Both the position numbers and the translations under genes were made by a program. A stretch of 44,967 nt of DNA from positions 1 to 44,967 of the forward strand of contig DASPTT010000115.1 of the NCBI GenBank assembly GCA_035623275.1. Reading direction: 5' to 3'. Positions 24,730 to 32,722 of the stretch are shown piece by piece (positions within the stretch are counted from its first letter, which is position 1; every line of letters starts with the position of its first letter). This DNA comes from DASPTT01 sp035623275 (GTDB lineage: Bacteria; Actinomycetota; Acidimicrobiia; Acidimicrobiales; UBA8190). The notes below the pieces were generated by a model, which worked only from the letters and a program-made list of their open reading frames with translations, did not search any database and was not told the DNA's origin.

Positions 24730-26364
24730 TCACTGCTGCTGGCCCTCCATGCCGATGGGGCCGGGATCGACCGCCGTCCCCGCGCCGATCCTGGTGCCCG
24801 CGTGCGGCCAGCCGCCCCCGCCGGGTCGCGTCCGGCCCGGCGGGCCCGTCCCCGCGGGCCATGGCGCGCCGAGGCGCCCGCTCGTCGCCACCTCGGGGTC
24901 CGCCCCGTGCCCGGCGCCCGCGCCGCCCACCACCCAGGTGTCCTTGGACCCCCCACCCTGGCTCGAATTCACCACCAGACCGCCTTCGTCGAGCGCCACC
25001 CGGGTCAACCCGCCGGGCAGGACCCACACGTCGGTCCCGTCGTGCACGGCAAAGGGCCGCAGGTCGATGTGGCGCGGCACCAGCTCCTCGCCCACCCACG
25101 TCGGCGACGTCGACAAGGAGATCAGGCGCTGGGCCACCCACGCCCTCGGGTCACGCTCGACCGCCGCGGCGACCTCGGCGAGGTCCTCGCGCGTGGCGAA
25201 CGGGCCCAGGACGATCCCCTTGCCGCCGGAGCTGTCGACGGGCTTGAACACCAGCTCGGCGCGCCGGCGCAGCGCCTCGGCCCGCTCGTCCCCGTCGACC
25301 AGCCGGAACGTCTCGACGTTCTGGAGGACGGGCTCCTCGTCCAGGTAGAAGCGGATCATGTCCGGCACCCAGCAGTAGACGAGCTTGTCGTCGGCGATGC
25401 CGTTGCCCGCGGCGTTGGCCAGGGCCACGCCTCCGGCGCGTACCGCGTTGAGCAGCCCTGGACAGCCCACCACGGAGTCGGGCCGGAAGTGCAGCGGATC
25501 GAGGAAGTCGTCGTCCACGCGCCGGTAGATGACGTGCACCCGCGTCTCGCCCTCGGTCGTGCGGAGGAAGACCTCGGTCCCGCGGCACACCAGGTCGCGC
25601 CCCTCGACGAGCTCGACCCCCATCAGCCGCGCCAGGAGCGCGTGCTCGTAGAAGGCGGAGTTGAAGACCCCCGGCGTGAGCACGACGACCGTCGGGTCGC
25701 CGACACCGGCGGGGGCGGCGGCGCGCAGGGCCCCGATCAGGCGGGCCGGGTAGTCGGCCACGGGGCGGATCGGCCGGCCGGAGAAGATCTCGGGGATGAC
25801 CCGCGCCATGGCCTGGCGGTTGGCGAGGACGTAGCTCACGCCCGACGGGCACCGGATGTTGTCCTCGAGCACCCGGAACTCCCCGGCCTCGTCCCGCACG
25901 ATGTCGATCCCGGCCACGTGCACCCGGACCCCGTTCACCGGCCGGATCCCGTGGGCGGCGCGCAGGAAGTTCGGTGACCCCGTGACCACCTGCCTCGGAA
26001 CGACGCCGGCGTCGAGGATGCGCCCCGGGCCGTAGACGTCGTCGAGGAAGGCCTCGAGGGCGCGGACGCGCTGGGCCACCCCGGCCTCGACCAGGCTCCA
26101 CTCCCGCGCGCTGAACACCCGGGGCATGACGTCGAGGGGGAAGGGGCGCTCCTCGCCGTCGAGGTCGAACGTCACCCCCTGGTGGCGAAAGGCCCTGGCC
26201 AGGCGCTCGGCGCGGGCGGAGACCTCTCCCGCGCTCATGGCGGACACGGCCGCGGCGACCTCTTCGTACGGGGCGCGCAGGGTCCCGGCGCCGTCCACGA
26301 CCTCGTCGTACGCCCCCGCGCCCGGTCCCCGCACCGGTCCGTAGCCGTCGAGGATGTCCCCCAT
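24730..26364 (-). CDS. Circularly permuted ATP-grasp protein
   Basis: A 544-residue member of the circularly permuted ATP-grasp family (DUF404/DUF407). Recognisable segments are FPLDVMPRVFSAREWSLVEA, VAGIDIVRDEAGEFRVLEDN, RCPSGVSYVLANRQAMARV, YRRVDDDFLDPLHFRPDS, NAAGNGIADDKLVYCWVPDM and the glycine-rich VFKPVDSSGGKGIVLGP, with NSSQGGGSKDTWV near residue 480. The fold predicts ATP-dependent amide-bond formation, probably on peptides. The last ~60 residues are Gly/Pro/Ala-rich, beyond the usual family end. First gene of the ATP-grasp/alpha-E/transglutaminase set. Start ATG 26364. CCCGA-N5-TCGGG (26381-26395) just upstream could be an operator or leader hairpin. Confidence 0.94.
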   Translation of the reverse strand: MGDILDGYGPVRGPGAGAYDEVVDGAGTLRAPYEEVAAAVSAMSAGEVSARAERLARAFRHQGVTFDLDGEERPFPLDVMPRVFSAREWSLVEAGVAQRVRALEAFLDDVYGPGRILDAGVVPRQVVTGSPNFLRAAHGIRPVNGVRVHVAGIDIVRDEAGEFRVLEDNIRCPSGVSYVLANRQAMARVIPEIFSGRPIRPVADYPARLIGALRAAAPAGVGDPTVVVLTPGVFNSAFYEHALLARLMGVELVEGRDLVCRGTEVFLRTTEGETRVHVIYRRVDDDFLDPLHFRPDSVVGCPGLLNAVRAGGVALANAAGNGIADDKLVYCWVPDMIRFYLDEEPVLQNVETFRLVDGDERAEALRRRAELVFKPVDSSGGKGIVLGPFATREDLAEVAAAVERDPRAWVAQRLISLSTSPTWVGEELVPRHIDLRPFAVHDGTDVWVLPGGLTRVALDEGGLVVNSSQGGGSKDTWVVGGAGAGHGADPEVATSGRLGAPWPAGTGPPGRTRPGGGGWPHAGTRIGAGTAVDPGPIGMEGQQQ

Positions 26365-26540
26365 GGCCCGAAGACTCCCACCCGAGTGTTTCGGGCTCGT
26401 TTCCGGACCGCGAACAGCGGGGGTCGGCGCCCTCCCGGCCGCCAGGGCCCGGGCCGAGAAACAGCGCGTTCATCCGCAGTTCACGGTGCCGACACCTCCG
26501 GGCGCTACAAGGGTGACGTGCGCGTGGGCAGGACGACGAC

Positions 26541-27596
26541 GTGAGCACGGACACGACCCGGCGCGCCCGCGGTGCCCACGTGGCATCGGGCGGGCGGCCC
26601 CGGACGCGTGCGGCACGCCCCGCGCCTGTCGCTCGCACCGCACGGGCGCTGCGCACCATCCACGGCTACCGGCGGGCCTACCTCGTCGGCGGCGAGGGGC
26701 CGGCGCTCCTGCTGATCCACGGCATCGGCGACAGCTCCGAGACCTGGCGGCCCGTCATCGATCGGCTCGCCGAGGACCATCTCGTCATCGCCCCCGACCT
26801 CCTCGGCCACGGCCACTCCGACAAGCCCCGGGCCGACTACTCCGTGGCCGCCTACGCCAACGGCATGCGGGACCTGCTCGGCGTGCTCGACGTCGACCGG
26901 GTCACCGTGGTGGGCCATTCGCTGGGCGGGGGCGTGGCCGCGCAATTCGCCTACCAGTTCCCCGAACGATGCGAGCGCCTGGTCCTGGTGGGCAGCGGCG
27001 GCGTGGGGCGCAGCGTGAGCCCCTTGCTGCGCCTGGCCGCCGTCCCCGGGATCGGGCTGCTCATGCCGTTCCTGGGCCTTCCCCCGGCCCGGCTGGCCAG
27101 CCGGGTGGCCGGCGAGGTGCTGCGCCGGCTGGGCACGCCCCTCGGGCATGACGTCGAGGAGGTGCTGCGCGTCTTCGACTCCCTGCCCGACGCGCAGTCG
27201 CGCCACGCCATCCTCCGGACGCTCCGCTCCGGGGTCGACTGGCGTGGCCAGGCCATCACCATGCTCGATCGCGCCTACCTCGCCGACGGCATCCCCACCC
27301 TGGTCCTGTGGGGCGAGCACGACGCCATCATCCCGCCCGGCCACGCCCGGCTGGCCCACCGGGCCCTCGCCGGGAGCCGGCTGGAGCTCTTCGCCGACGC
27401 CGGCCACTTCCCCCATCACCAGGACCCGGCGCGCTTCGTGGCGCTCGTGCGCGAGTTCATCGCCACCACCGCACCCGCCACCTACGACCCGAGCTACTGG
27501 CGCGAGCGACTCCGGCAGGGGCGCCGCGTCCCCGAGAGCGACGTCGCCACCTGGGCGGCAGGGTTCATCGAGACCCCCGTCGGCAGCGCCAACTGA
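26541..27596 (+). CDS. Alpha/beta-hydrolase fold protein
   Basis: A 351-residue hydrolase. After a basic, probably disordered 35-residue N terminus come the oxyanion motif LLLIHGIGDSSETW, the nucleophile elbow VVGHSLGGG with Ser127, the acid in LVLWGEHDAIIPP and the catalytic His in DAGHFPHH. The sequence type is that of bacterial esterase/epoxide-hydrolase/lactonase-like enzymes; substrate cannot be assigned. GTG 26541 is the annotated start. The first conserved strand begins about residue 40, so a later start is possible. It is divergent from the ATP-grasp gene and stands as a single gene. Confidence 0.9.
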   Translation: MSTDTTRRARGAHVASGGRPRTRAARPAPVARTARALRTIHGYRRAYLVGGEGPALLLIHGIGDSSETWRPVIDRLAEDHLVIAPDLLGHGHSDKPRADYSVAAYANGMRDLLGVLDVDRVTVVGHSLGGGVAAQFAYQFPERCERLVLVGSGGVGRSVSPLLRLAAVPGIGLLMPFLGLPPARLASRVAGEVLRRLGTPLGHDVEEVLRVFDSLPDAQSRHAILRTLRSGVDWRGQAITMLDRAYLADGIPTLVLWGEHDAIIPPGHARLAHRALAGSRLELFADAGHFPHHQDPARFVALVREFIATTAPATYDPSYWRERLRQGRRVPESDVATWAAGFIETPVGSAN

Positions 27597-27645
27597 GGCC
27601 GAATTTATTTTTTCCGCCGGCGCCGGCGCCCGGCCGGATGGGCGA

Positions 27646-28476
27646 TCAGGGTGGCGCGCCGGCGCCGCCATGACCGGTGAATTGATCCATCGAGACGTTG
27701 ACGCCGAGGAGGTCCATCACCCAGTCGAACGCCCTGGGCGGCAGGACACGGAGGATCGGGACGAGACGGACCGCCGGCGGCAGGACGACGGACCGGCGAT
27801 CTCGCTCCACGGCGTCGGCGATCTTCCTGGCCACGTCGGCCGGCTGCAGGATCGGCAGGAGGAACGGGACCCGGGTGCGCACCCCTTCGAACATGCCGGT
27901 GTCGACGTAGTACGGGCAGACCACCGTCGTCATCACACCGGGGGCCACCTGGCGCAGCTCGGCGCGCAGGGACTCGTCGAAGCCCACCACCGCGTGCTTG
28001 CTCGCCGAGTAGTCGGTCTGGCGGGCCACCCCGACCAGGCCGGCTGCCGACGCCACGGTCACGATGTGGCCCCGGTTGCGCTCGACCATCGCCGGCAGGA
28101 AGGCCTTCGTGACCCAGTAGTGCGCCAGGACGTTGACCTCGAACGTGCGGCGGATCTGCTCGTCCGGCAGGTCGAGGAGCCGGGCCCCGCTCACCACGCC
28201 GGCGTTGTTGACGACCACGTCGGGGTCGCCCACCTCCGAGCGCACGCGTGCCGCCGCCTCGTACACGGCGTCTCGATCGCCGACGTCGCAGACGTAGCCG
28301 CTCGGTGCGCCCCCACCGACGGCTCGGACCACGTCGAGCGCGGCGGCGAGCCGGTCGCCGTCGAGGTCCCAGAGGACCGGCGTGGCACCGCGTCGCGCCA
28401 GCTCGGACGCCAGCAGGCGGCCGATCCCGGCGGCGGCGCCGGTGATCAAGGCGATCCGTCCTGGCAACGCGGTCAC
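27646..28476 (-). CDS. Short-chain dehydrogenase/reductase
   Basis: A 276-residue classical SDR. It has the Rossmann motif TGAAAGIGR (12-20), NNAG (90-93) and the catalytic residues Ser143, Tyr156 and Lys160 (YSASKHAVVGF). The C terminus FDWVMDLLGVNVSMDQFTGH resembles the SDR group related to retinol dehydrogenase 10 and 17-beta-hydroxysteroid dehydrogenases, so a lipid or steroid alcohol substrate is possible but unproven. Asp37 after the second strand (LWDLDGDR) suggests NAD preference. Start GTG 28476. A TATGCT hexamer at 28553-28548 (minus strand) is a plausible -10 with a leader of about 65 bases. Confidence 0.92.
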   Translation of the reverse strand: MTALPGRIALITGAAAGIGRLLASELARRGATPVLWDLDGDRLAAALDVVRAVGGGAPSGYVCDVGDRDAVYEAAARVRSEVGDPDVVVNNAGVVSGARLLDLPDEQIRRTFEVNVLAHYWVTKAFLPAMVERNRGHIVTVASAAGLVGVARQTDYSASKHAVVGFDESLRAELRQVAPGVMTTVVCPYYVDTGMFEGVRTRVPFLLPILQPADVARKIADAVERDRRSVVLPPAVRLVPILRVLPPRAFDWVMDLLGVNVSMDQFTGHGGAGAPP

Positions 28477-28566
28477 CGCTCGTCCTCCGTCCGAATGCGC
28501 CGGACCCTCCTCCCCTCGGCTCGCCTCCGGGCGGACCCGACGGCCCGAGCATAGGAGGGGTCGAGG

Positions 28567-29400
28567 TCAGGCTTCCTGCGGGATGCCGCCGACGACGCTC
28601 AGGTCCTTCGTCAGGCGCGGCCAGACGTCGGGGTCGTGCCCCGGCACCAGCCTGAGCCGCTCCGCGGCGGCGAGCGCCTTGAGCCGCCGGATGTGCTCGA
28701 CCGACTCCGCCGGGTCGCACCCGACGACCTCGCCGATGGGTCGTTCCTGCTGGATGTTCTCGACCAGGTCGGCGGCGTCGAAGGCGAAGACGAAGCCACC
28801 GCCTCCGAGCGCCCGGTCGTAGCGGACGACGACACTCTGATGGCCCGGGGTGTGCCCGGCCGTCTTCACGACGCGGATGCCGGGTGCGACGTCCCGGTCG
28901 CCGTCGGCCAGGCGCCAGTCGATGGCCGGGTCGTCGAAGTCGATGCGGAAGATGCCGTGCGACTCCGCGGTGTCCCCGAGCCCGAAGGCGAGCTCGTCGC
29001 GTTGGATGTGCACGGGCACGCGGCCCGCGAAATGACGCAGCCCGCCCGCATGGTCGTTGTGCAGGTGGCTGACGACCACCGTGGAGATCTCGTCGACCTC
29101 GACCCCCTGGCGCTCCAGCGCCTCGAGGAGGGGGTCACCCCCGGGAGGAAGCATCGGCACGACGCCCTGGAACCGGTCGTGGAAGCGACGGCGCAGCTCC
29201 GGATCGCGGATCAACGACGGGTTGTAGCCCGTGTCCAGCAGGACCCACCCCCCGTCGGTCTCGACCAGCACGGCCGGGACCGGTTCGCGCAGGCGCTCGC
29301 CTGCCGGCGCCCCGGCAACCGAGCACGACTTGGGCAGCTCCACCCAGCCCAGGGTCAGCAGGACGACGCGCTTGACCCCGCTCGCCTCGTTCTCCGTCAC
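28567..29400 (-). CDS. Metallo-beta-lactamase-fold hydrolase, AiiA-like lactonase family
   Basis: A 277-residue MBL-fold enzyme. The di-metal motif is SHLHNDHAGG with His112, His114, Asp116 and His117. A further His lies in AGHTPGHQSV, and the bridging Asp is in FAFDAADLVEN. N-terminal WVLLDTGYNPSLI and C-terminal RLRLVPGHDPDVW are typical of the N-acyl-homoserine lactonase (AiiA/AttM) branch. It may open lactones of signals or of catabolic intermediates. GTG 29400 is used with GAGGACGGG just upstream. It is co-directional with the SDR, 90 bases apart. Confidence 0.9.
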   Translation of the reverse strand: MTENEASGVKRVVLLTLGWVELPKSCSVAGAPAGERLREPVPAVLVETDGGWVLLDTGYNPSLIRDPELRRRFHDRFQGVVPMLPPGGDPLLEALERQGVEVDEISTVVVSHLHNDHAGGLRHFAGRVPVHIQRDELAFGLGDTAESHGIFRIDFDDPAIDWRLADGDRDVAPGIRVVKTAGHTPGHQSVVVRYDRALGGGGFVFAFDAADLVENIQQERPIGEVVGCDPAESVEHIRRLKALAAAERLRLVPGHDPDVWPRLTKDLSVVGGIPQEA

Positions 29401-29565
29401 CCCGTCCTCGGTGCCGCTGGCCGATTGTCGGCGCCCATCGTAGGGTCCCCGTGTTTCCCGGCCGTGTCCCGGTTGTGAAGAGATGGTTTCACGTGCACAC
29501 TCGACTGCGCGCGCCCCGAGCGCTCACGTTGTGCGCGTGACGGTGCGCCACGCGAGCCCGCCGGC

Positions 29566-31245
29566 TCAGCTGCGCAGCACGGCGCCCGGACGCGCGTCGA
29601 GACCGGCTGTCTCCGGGCGCTCGTCCACGCGGATGGGCACGCCGTTGACCACGGTGTGCACCATCCCGACGGGCTGATCGGCCACCAGCCGCTCCCCGTC
29701 GGCGGGGAAGTCGCGCACTCGGCGCAGGGGCCCCGGCGCCACCGTGGCGGGGTCGAAGGCGCAGATGTCGGCGGCCTTGCCCACCTCCAGGGTGCCCCGG
29801 TCGGCGAGCCCGTAGACGGCGGCGGGCTCGCCGGTCAGCTTGTGCACGGCGCGCTCCATCGACATGACATCCCGCTCGCGCACCCAGTTGCCGAGCAGGT
29901 CGGTGGCGAAGCAGGCGTCGCACAGCTGGGACACGTGCGCGCCGGAGTCGGCCAGGCCGAGCAGGACGTTGTCGCGCGGCAGCAGCCAGGCGATCCCCTC
30001 GGGGTCGTCGTTGGCCACCACCGACCAGAAGCGGGTCGTGAGGTCGTCGGCCAGCGACACGTCGAGGAGGACGTCGAGCGGTGTGCAGCCCTGCTCCTCG
30101 GCGAGCTCCACCACCCCCCGGCCGACCAGGTCGGGGCGGGCGTCGCTCTCGGCCACCGACAGGGCGCGCCAGTTCACGGGCAGGACGCCGCCGCTGTTGA
30201 GCTCCTCCCACGTGGCAGCGCGCCAGGCCGGGTCCCGGTAGGCGGCCACCCGCTCCTCGTGGCTGGCGGCCATCAGCTTGGCGAAGGCCTCGCGGGCGTT
30301 GAGCGTGAAGGGCTCGGCCAGGTTCATCTGGAACACCAGGGGCCGGCACGACACCTGGGGCCAGACCTCGATGCCCCGGCGACGGGCGTCGTCGTTCTTG
30401 GCCACCACCTTCTCGTGGTACGGGAAGCCCTTGACCGTGAGCAGCGCGGTCCACGTGACGGGGCGGCCCGCCGCCTGCTGCAGCTCGCACACCTCGTCGT
30501 CGCTGAGCACCCCGCCGGGCAGGAGGGCGACGACGCCCTTGTGCTGGTCGTGGAGGGGCCCGAGCAGGGCGCGCAGCTCGTCGACCCCGGCGACGCGCGA
30601 GGGCACGGGCCGCCCGCCCTGGCCGTTGTGGGTGGGCGACGCGCTGGTGGCGAACCCCATCGCCCCGGCGGCCATGGCCTCCGCCACCACCGCCTGCATC
30701 GCCCCGAGCTCGGCGTCGGTCGCCGGGCGCTCGTAGGCGTCGTCGCCCATGACGTACATCCGCAGGGCCGTGTGCCCGATGTAGCACCCGTAGTTCAGGG
30801 CCACGCCGCGCGCCTCCACCGCGTCGAGGTACTGCGGGAACGTCTCGAACGAGTCCCAGGGCACGCCGCTGGCCAGCGTGTCGAAGCTCATGTCCTCCAC
30901 GTGCTGGAGCGTGCGGGCGAGGAGCTCCACGCCCTCGGGCCGCACCGGCGCGATCGAGAAGCCGCAGTTGCCGGCGACCACCGAGGTGACCCCGTGGTAC
31001 GAGGAGGGCGTGAGCCACGGGTCCCAGAAGACCTGGGCGTCGTAGTGGGTGTGGATGTCGACGAAGCCGGGCGCCACCACGAGGCCACTCGCGTCGAGCA
31101 CGCGCCTGCCTCCCCCGTTGCCCGCCACCTCCGGGCCGATCTCCACGATGTGCCCGTCACGCACCGCCACGTCGGCCTGCCGGCCCGGCGCCCCGGTGCC
31201 GTCGACCACGGTGCCACCCCGGATGACCAGGTCGCCCTCGGCCAT
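29566..31245 (-). CDS. N-acyl-D-amino-acid deacylase-like amidohydrolase
   Basis: A 559-residue amidohydrolase-superfamily protein. The N-terminal beta domain (DLVIRGGTVVDGTGAPG) precedes the metal-binding HTH pair (His65, His67 in FVDIHTHYDAQ) and Cys94 in AGNCGFSIAP, a bridging ligand typical of D-aminoacylases. GFATSASPTHNGQGGRPVPSR and the late LGLADSGAHVSQLCDA (catalytic Asp region) are also family-like. The reaction is probably amide or cyclic-imide hydrolysis; members of this actinobacterial group are usually uncharacterised. The frame remains open upstream through the neighbouring gene, but ATG 31245, five bases after the neighbour's stop, matches the family start. It forms an operon with that amidohydrolase. 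Confidence 0.92.
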   Translation of the reverse strand: MAEGDLVIRGGTVVDGTGAPGRQADVAVRDGHIVEIGPEVAGNGGGRRVLDASGLVVAPGFVDIHTHYDAQVFWDPWLTPSSYHGVTSVVAGNCGFSIAPVRPEGVELLARTLQHVEDMSFDTLASGVPWDSFETFPQYLDAVEARGVALNYGCYIGHTALRMYVMGDDAYERPATDAELGAMQAVVAEAMAAGAMGFATSASPTHNGQGGRPVPSRVAGVDELRALLGPLHDQHKGVVALLPGGVLSDDEVCELQQAAGRPVTWTALLTVKGFPYHEKVVAKNDDARRRGIEVWPQVSCRPLVFQMNLAEPFTLNAREAFAKLMAASHEERVAAYRDPAWRAATWEELNSGGVLPVNWRALSVAESDARPDLVGRGVVELAEEQGCTPLDVLLDVSLADDLTTRFWSVVANDDPEGIAWLLPRDNVLLGLADSGAHVSQLCDACFATDLLGNWVRERDVMSMERAVHKLTGEPAAVYGLADRGTLEVGKAADICAFDPATVAPGPLRRVRDFPADGERLVADQPVGMVHTVVNGVPIRVDERPETAGLDARPGAVLRS

Positions 31246-31250
31246 GTCGA

Positions 31251-32594
31251 TCAGCCCTGTGCCGGCGACGGTGCGGCCGGCGAGGACGGGGCCGAGCCCG
31301 CGACACGTGTGCCGGGTGCGGCCTGGCCGACGAGGTCCGCCACCCGGGTGCCTCGCTTGCCGGCTCGTGCGGCGAGCGTCGAGTACGAGGTGGCGATGAC
31401 GTCGACGTCGCTCGCCTGGGCGCGCAGCGCGCCCACCGTGCACTGCTCCCTGGGCCGGTGCGCGAAGGGGTCGAAGCGGAAGTGGCGCATGGCGTTCGTG
31501 TGCGTGATCTTCTCGATGTCGTCCTCGGGCAGTCCTTCGATCGACTTCCACAGGTACTCGGGCGAGCGCGGCCAGGTCGAGTCGCTGTGGGGGTAGTCGG
31601 CCTCCCAGCAGATCGAGTCGATCCCCACCTCGTAGCGCTGGGCCAGGCCGGCGGCGTCGTCGATGAAACAGGTGACGACGCGCTCGCGGAAGACCTCGCT
31701 GGGAAGGCGGCCGCCGAAGTCGGCCCCCGTCCACACGTGGTGGCGCGTGTAGGTCCAGTCCATGCGCTCGAGGAAGTAGGGGATCCACCCGATGCCGCCC
31801 TCGGAGAGCGAGAACCGCAGGCGGGGGAACTCGCGCAGGACCCTGGAGAACAAGAGGTCGGCGGCGGCCTGGATGATGTTGACCGGCTGGAGCCCCAGGA
31901 GCACGTCGATGGGCGCGTCGACCGCGGTGATGGCCAGGCTCGACGACGACCCGATGTGCAGGCACACGAGGGTCCCCTCGTCCTGGCACGCCCGCCAGAA
32001 CGGGTCCCAGTGCTCGGAGTGGAGGCTGGGCAGCTTGAGCTTGGCCGGGTTCTCCGAGAACGACACGGCGTGACATCCCTTGGCCGCCACCCGCCGGACC
32101 TCGGCCGCCATGGCCTCGGGGTCCCACAGCGGCGGCAGCGCCAGGGGGATGAAGCGGCCCGGGTGGGACCCGCACCACGACTCGACGTGCCAGTCGTTGT
32201 AGGCCTGGAGCACGGCCAGGGCGAGATCCCGGTCGGACACCTTGGCGAAGAACTGCCCGCACAGGTTCGGGAACGACGGGAAGCACATCGAGGCGATCAC
32301 GCCGTTGGCGTCCATGTCCCGTACCCGGTCGTGCACGTCGTAGCAGCCGGAGCGGATCTCGGCGAAGGAGGTCGGCTCGACGCCGTACTCCTCCACCGGC
32401 CGGCCCGACACCGCGTTGAGCCCGATGTTGGTCGCCTCCCGCCCGGCGAACCGCCACACCTCGGTGCCGTCGTCACGCCGGTCGACCCGCGGTGCCTCGT
32501 CCGCGAAGCGCGCCGGGAGCCGGCCCTCGAACATGTCGGGCGGCTCGACCACGTGGTCGTCGACGCTCACCAAGACCAGGTCCTCGAGCCGCAC
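31251..32594 (-). CDS. Amidohydrolase, ACMSD-like TIM-barrel (Amidohydro_2)
   Basis: A 447-residue member of the amidohydrolase-2 family related to aminocarboxymuconate semialdehyde decarboxylase. N-terminal LVSVDDHVVEPPDMFEGRLP, central HIGSSSSLA, LSEGGIGWIPYFLERMD and late CWEADYPHSDSTWP (metal/catalytic Asp region) are diagnostic. It may act as a hydrolase or non-oxidative decarboxylase; substrate unknown. GTG 32594 has AGGAGG six bases upstream, a better start than codons up to 32645, which extend into the operator region. The last ~65 residues after the barrel are Ala-rich. Its promoter contains the palindrome at 32616-32641. Confidence 0.92.
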   Translation of the reverse strand: MRLEDLVLVSVDDHVVEPPDMFEGRLPARFADEAPRVDRRDDGTEVWRFAGREATNIGLNAVSGRPVEEYGVEPTSFAEIRSGCYDVHDRVRDMDANGVIASMCFPSFPNLCGQFFAKVSDRDLALAVLQAYNDWHVESWCGSHPGRFIPLALPPLWDPEAMAAEVRRVAAKGCHAVSFSENPAKLKLPSLHSEHWDPFWRACQDEGTLVCLHIGSSSSLAITAVDAPIDVLLGLQPVNIIQAAADLLFSRVLREFPRLRFSLSEGGIGWIPYFLERMDWTYTRHHVWTGADFGGRLPSEVFRERVVTCFIDDAAGLAQRYEVGIDSICWEADYPHSDSTWPRSPEYLWKSIEGLPEDDIEKITHTNAMRHFRFDPFAHRPREQCTVGALRAQASDVDVIATSYSTLAARAGKRGTRVADLVGQAAPGTRVAGSAPSSPAAPSPAQG

Positions 32595-32615
32595 TGGCGC
32601 CTCCTGAGTTCGCAC

Positions 32616-32641
32616 GTTCCCTGACACGCGTGTCGGAGAAC
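32616..32641. promoter_or_regulatory. Palindromic operator between amidohydrolase and CoA-transferase operons
   Basis: A 26-base dyad with 11 of 13 pairs matching; the core GACACGCGTGTC (32623-32634) is perfectly self-complementary. TATCGT (32646-32651) is a likely -10 for the rightward operon, placing its -35 inside the dyad. TAGTGT on the minus strand (32647-32642) is a likely -10 for the leftward genes, placing their transcription start inside it. This is typical of a TetR-type autoregulated or divergent operator, but no TetR gene is in the window. Half-sites read CTGACACG and CCGACACG. Confidence 0.7.
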
Positions 32642-32722
32642 ACACTATCGTCGGGCCGCGTGAGCGGACAGGGGCCCGGACCGGCGGGCGCGGGCGGCGG
32701 CGGGCCCGAGGGGAGCGCCCAC

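Noticed and set aside
29566..32457. Apparent 963-residue fusion upstream of the D-aminoacylase-like protein
   Set aside because: The upstream part is an out-of-frame reading of the ACMSD-like gene; family homology begins exactly at ATG 31245.
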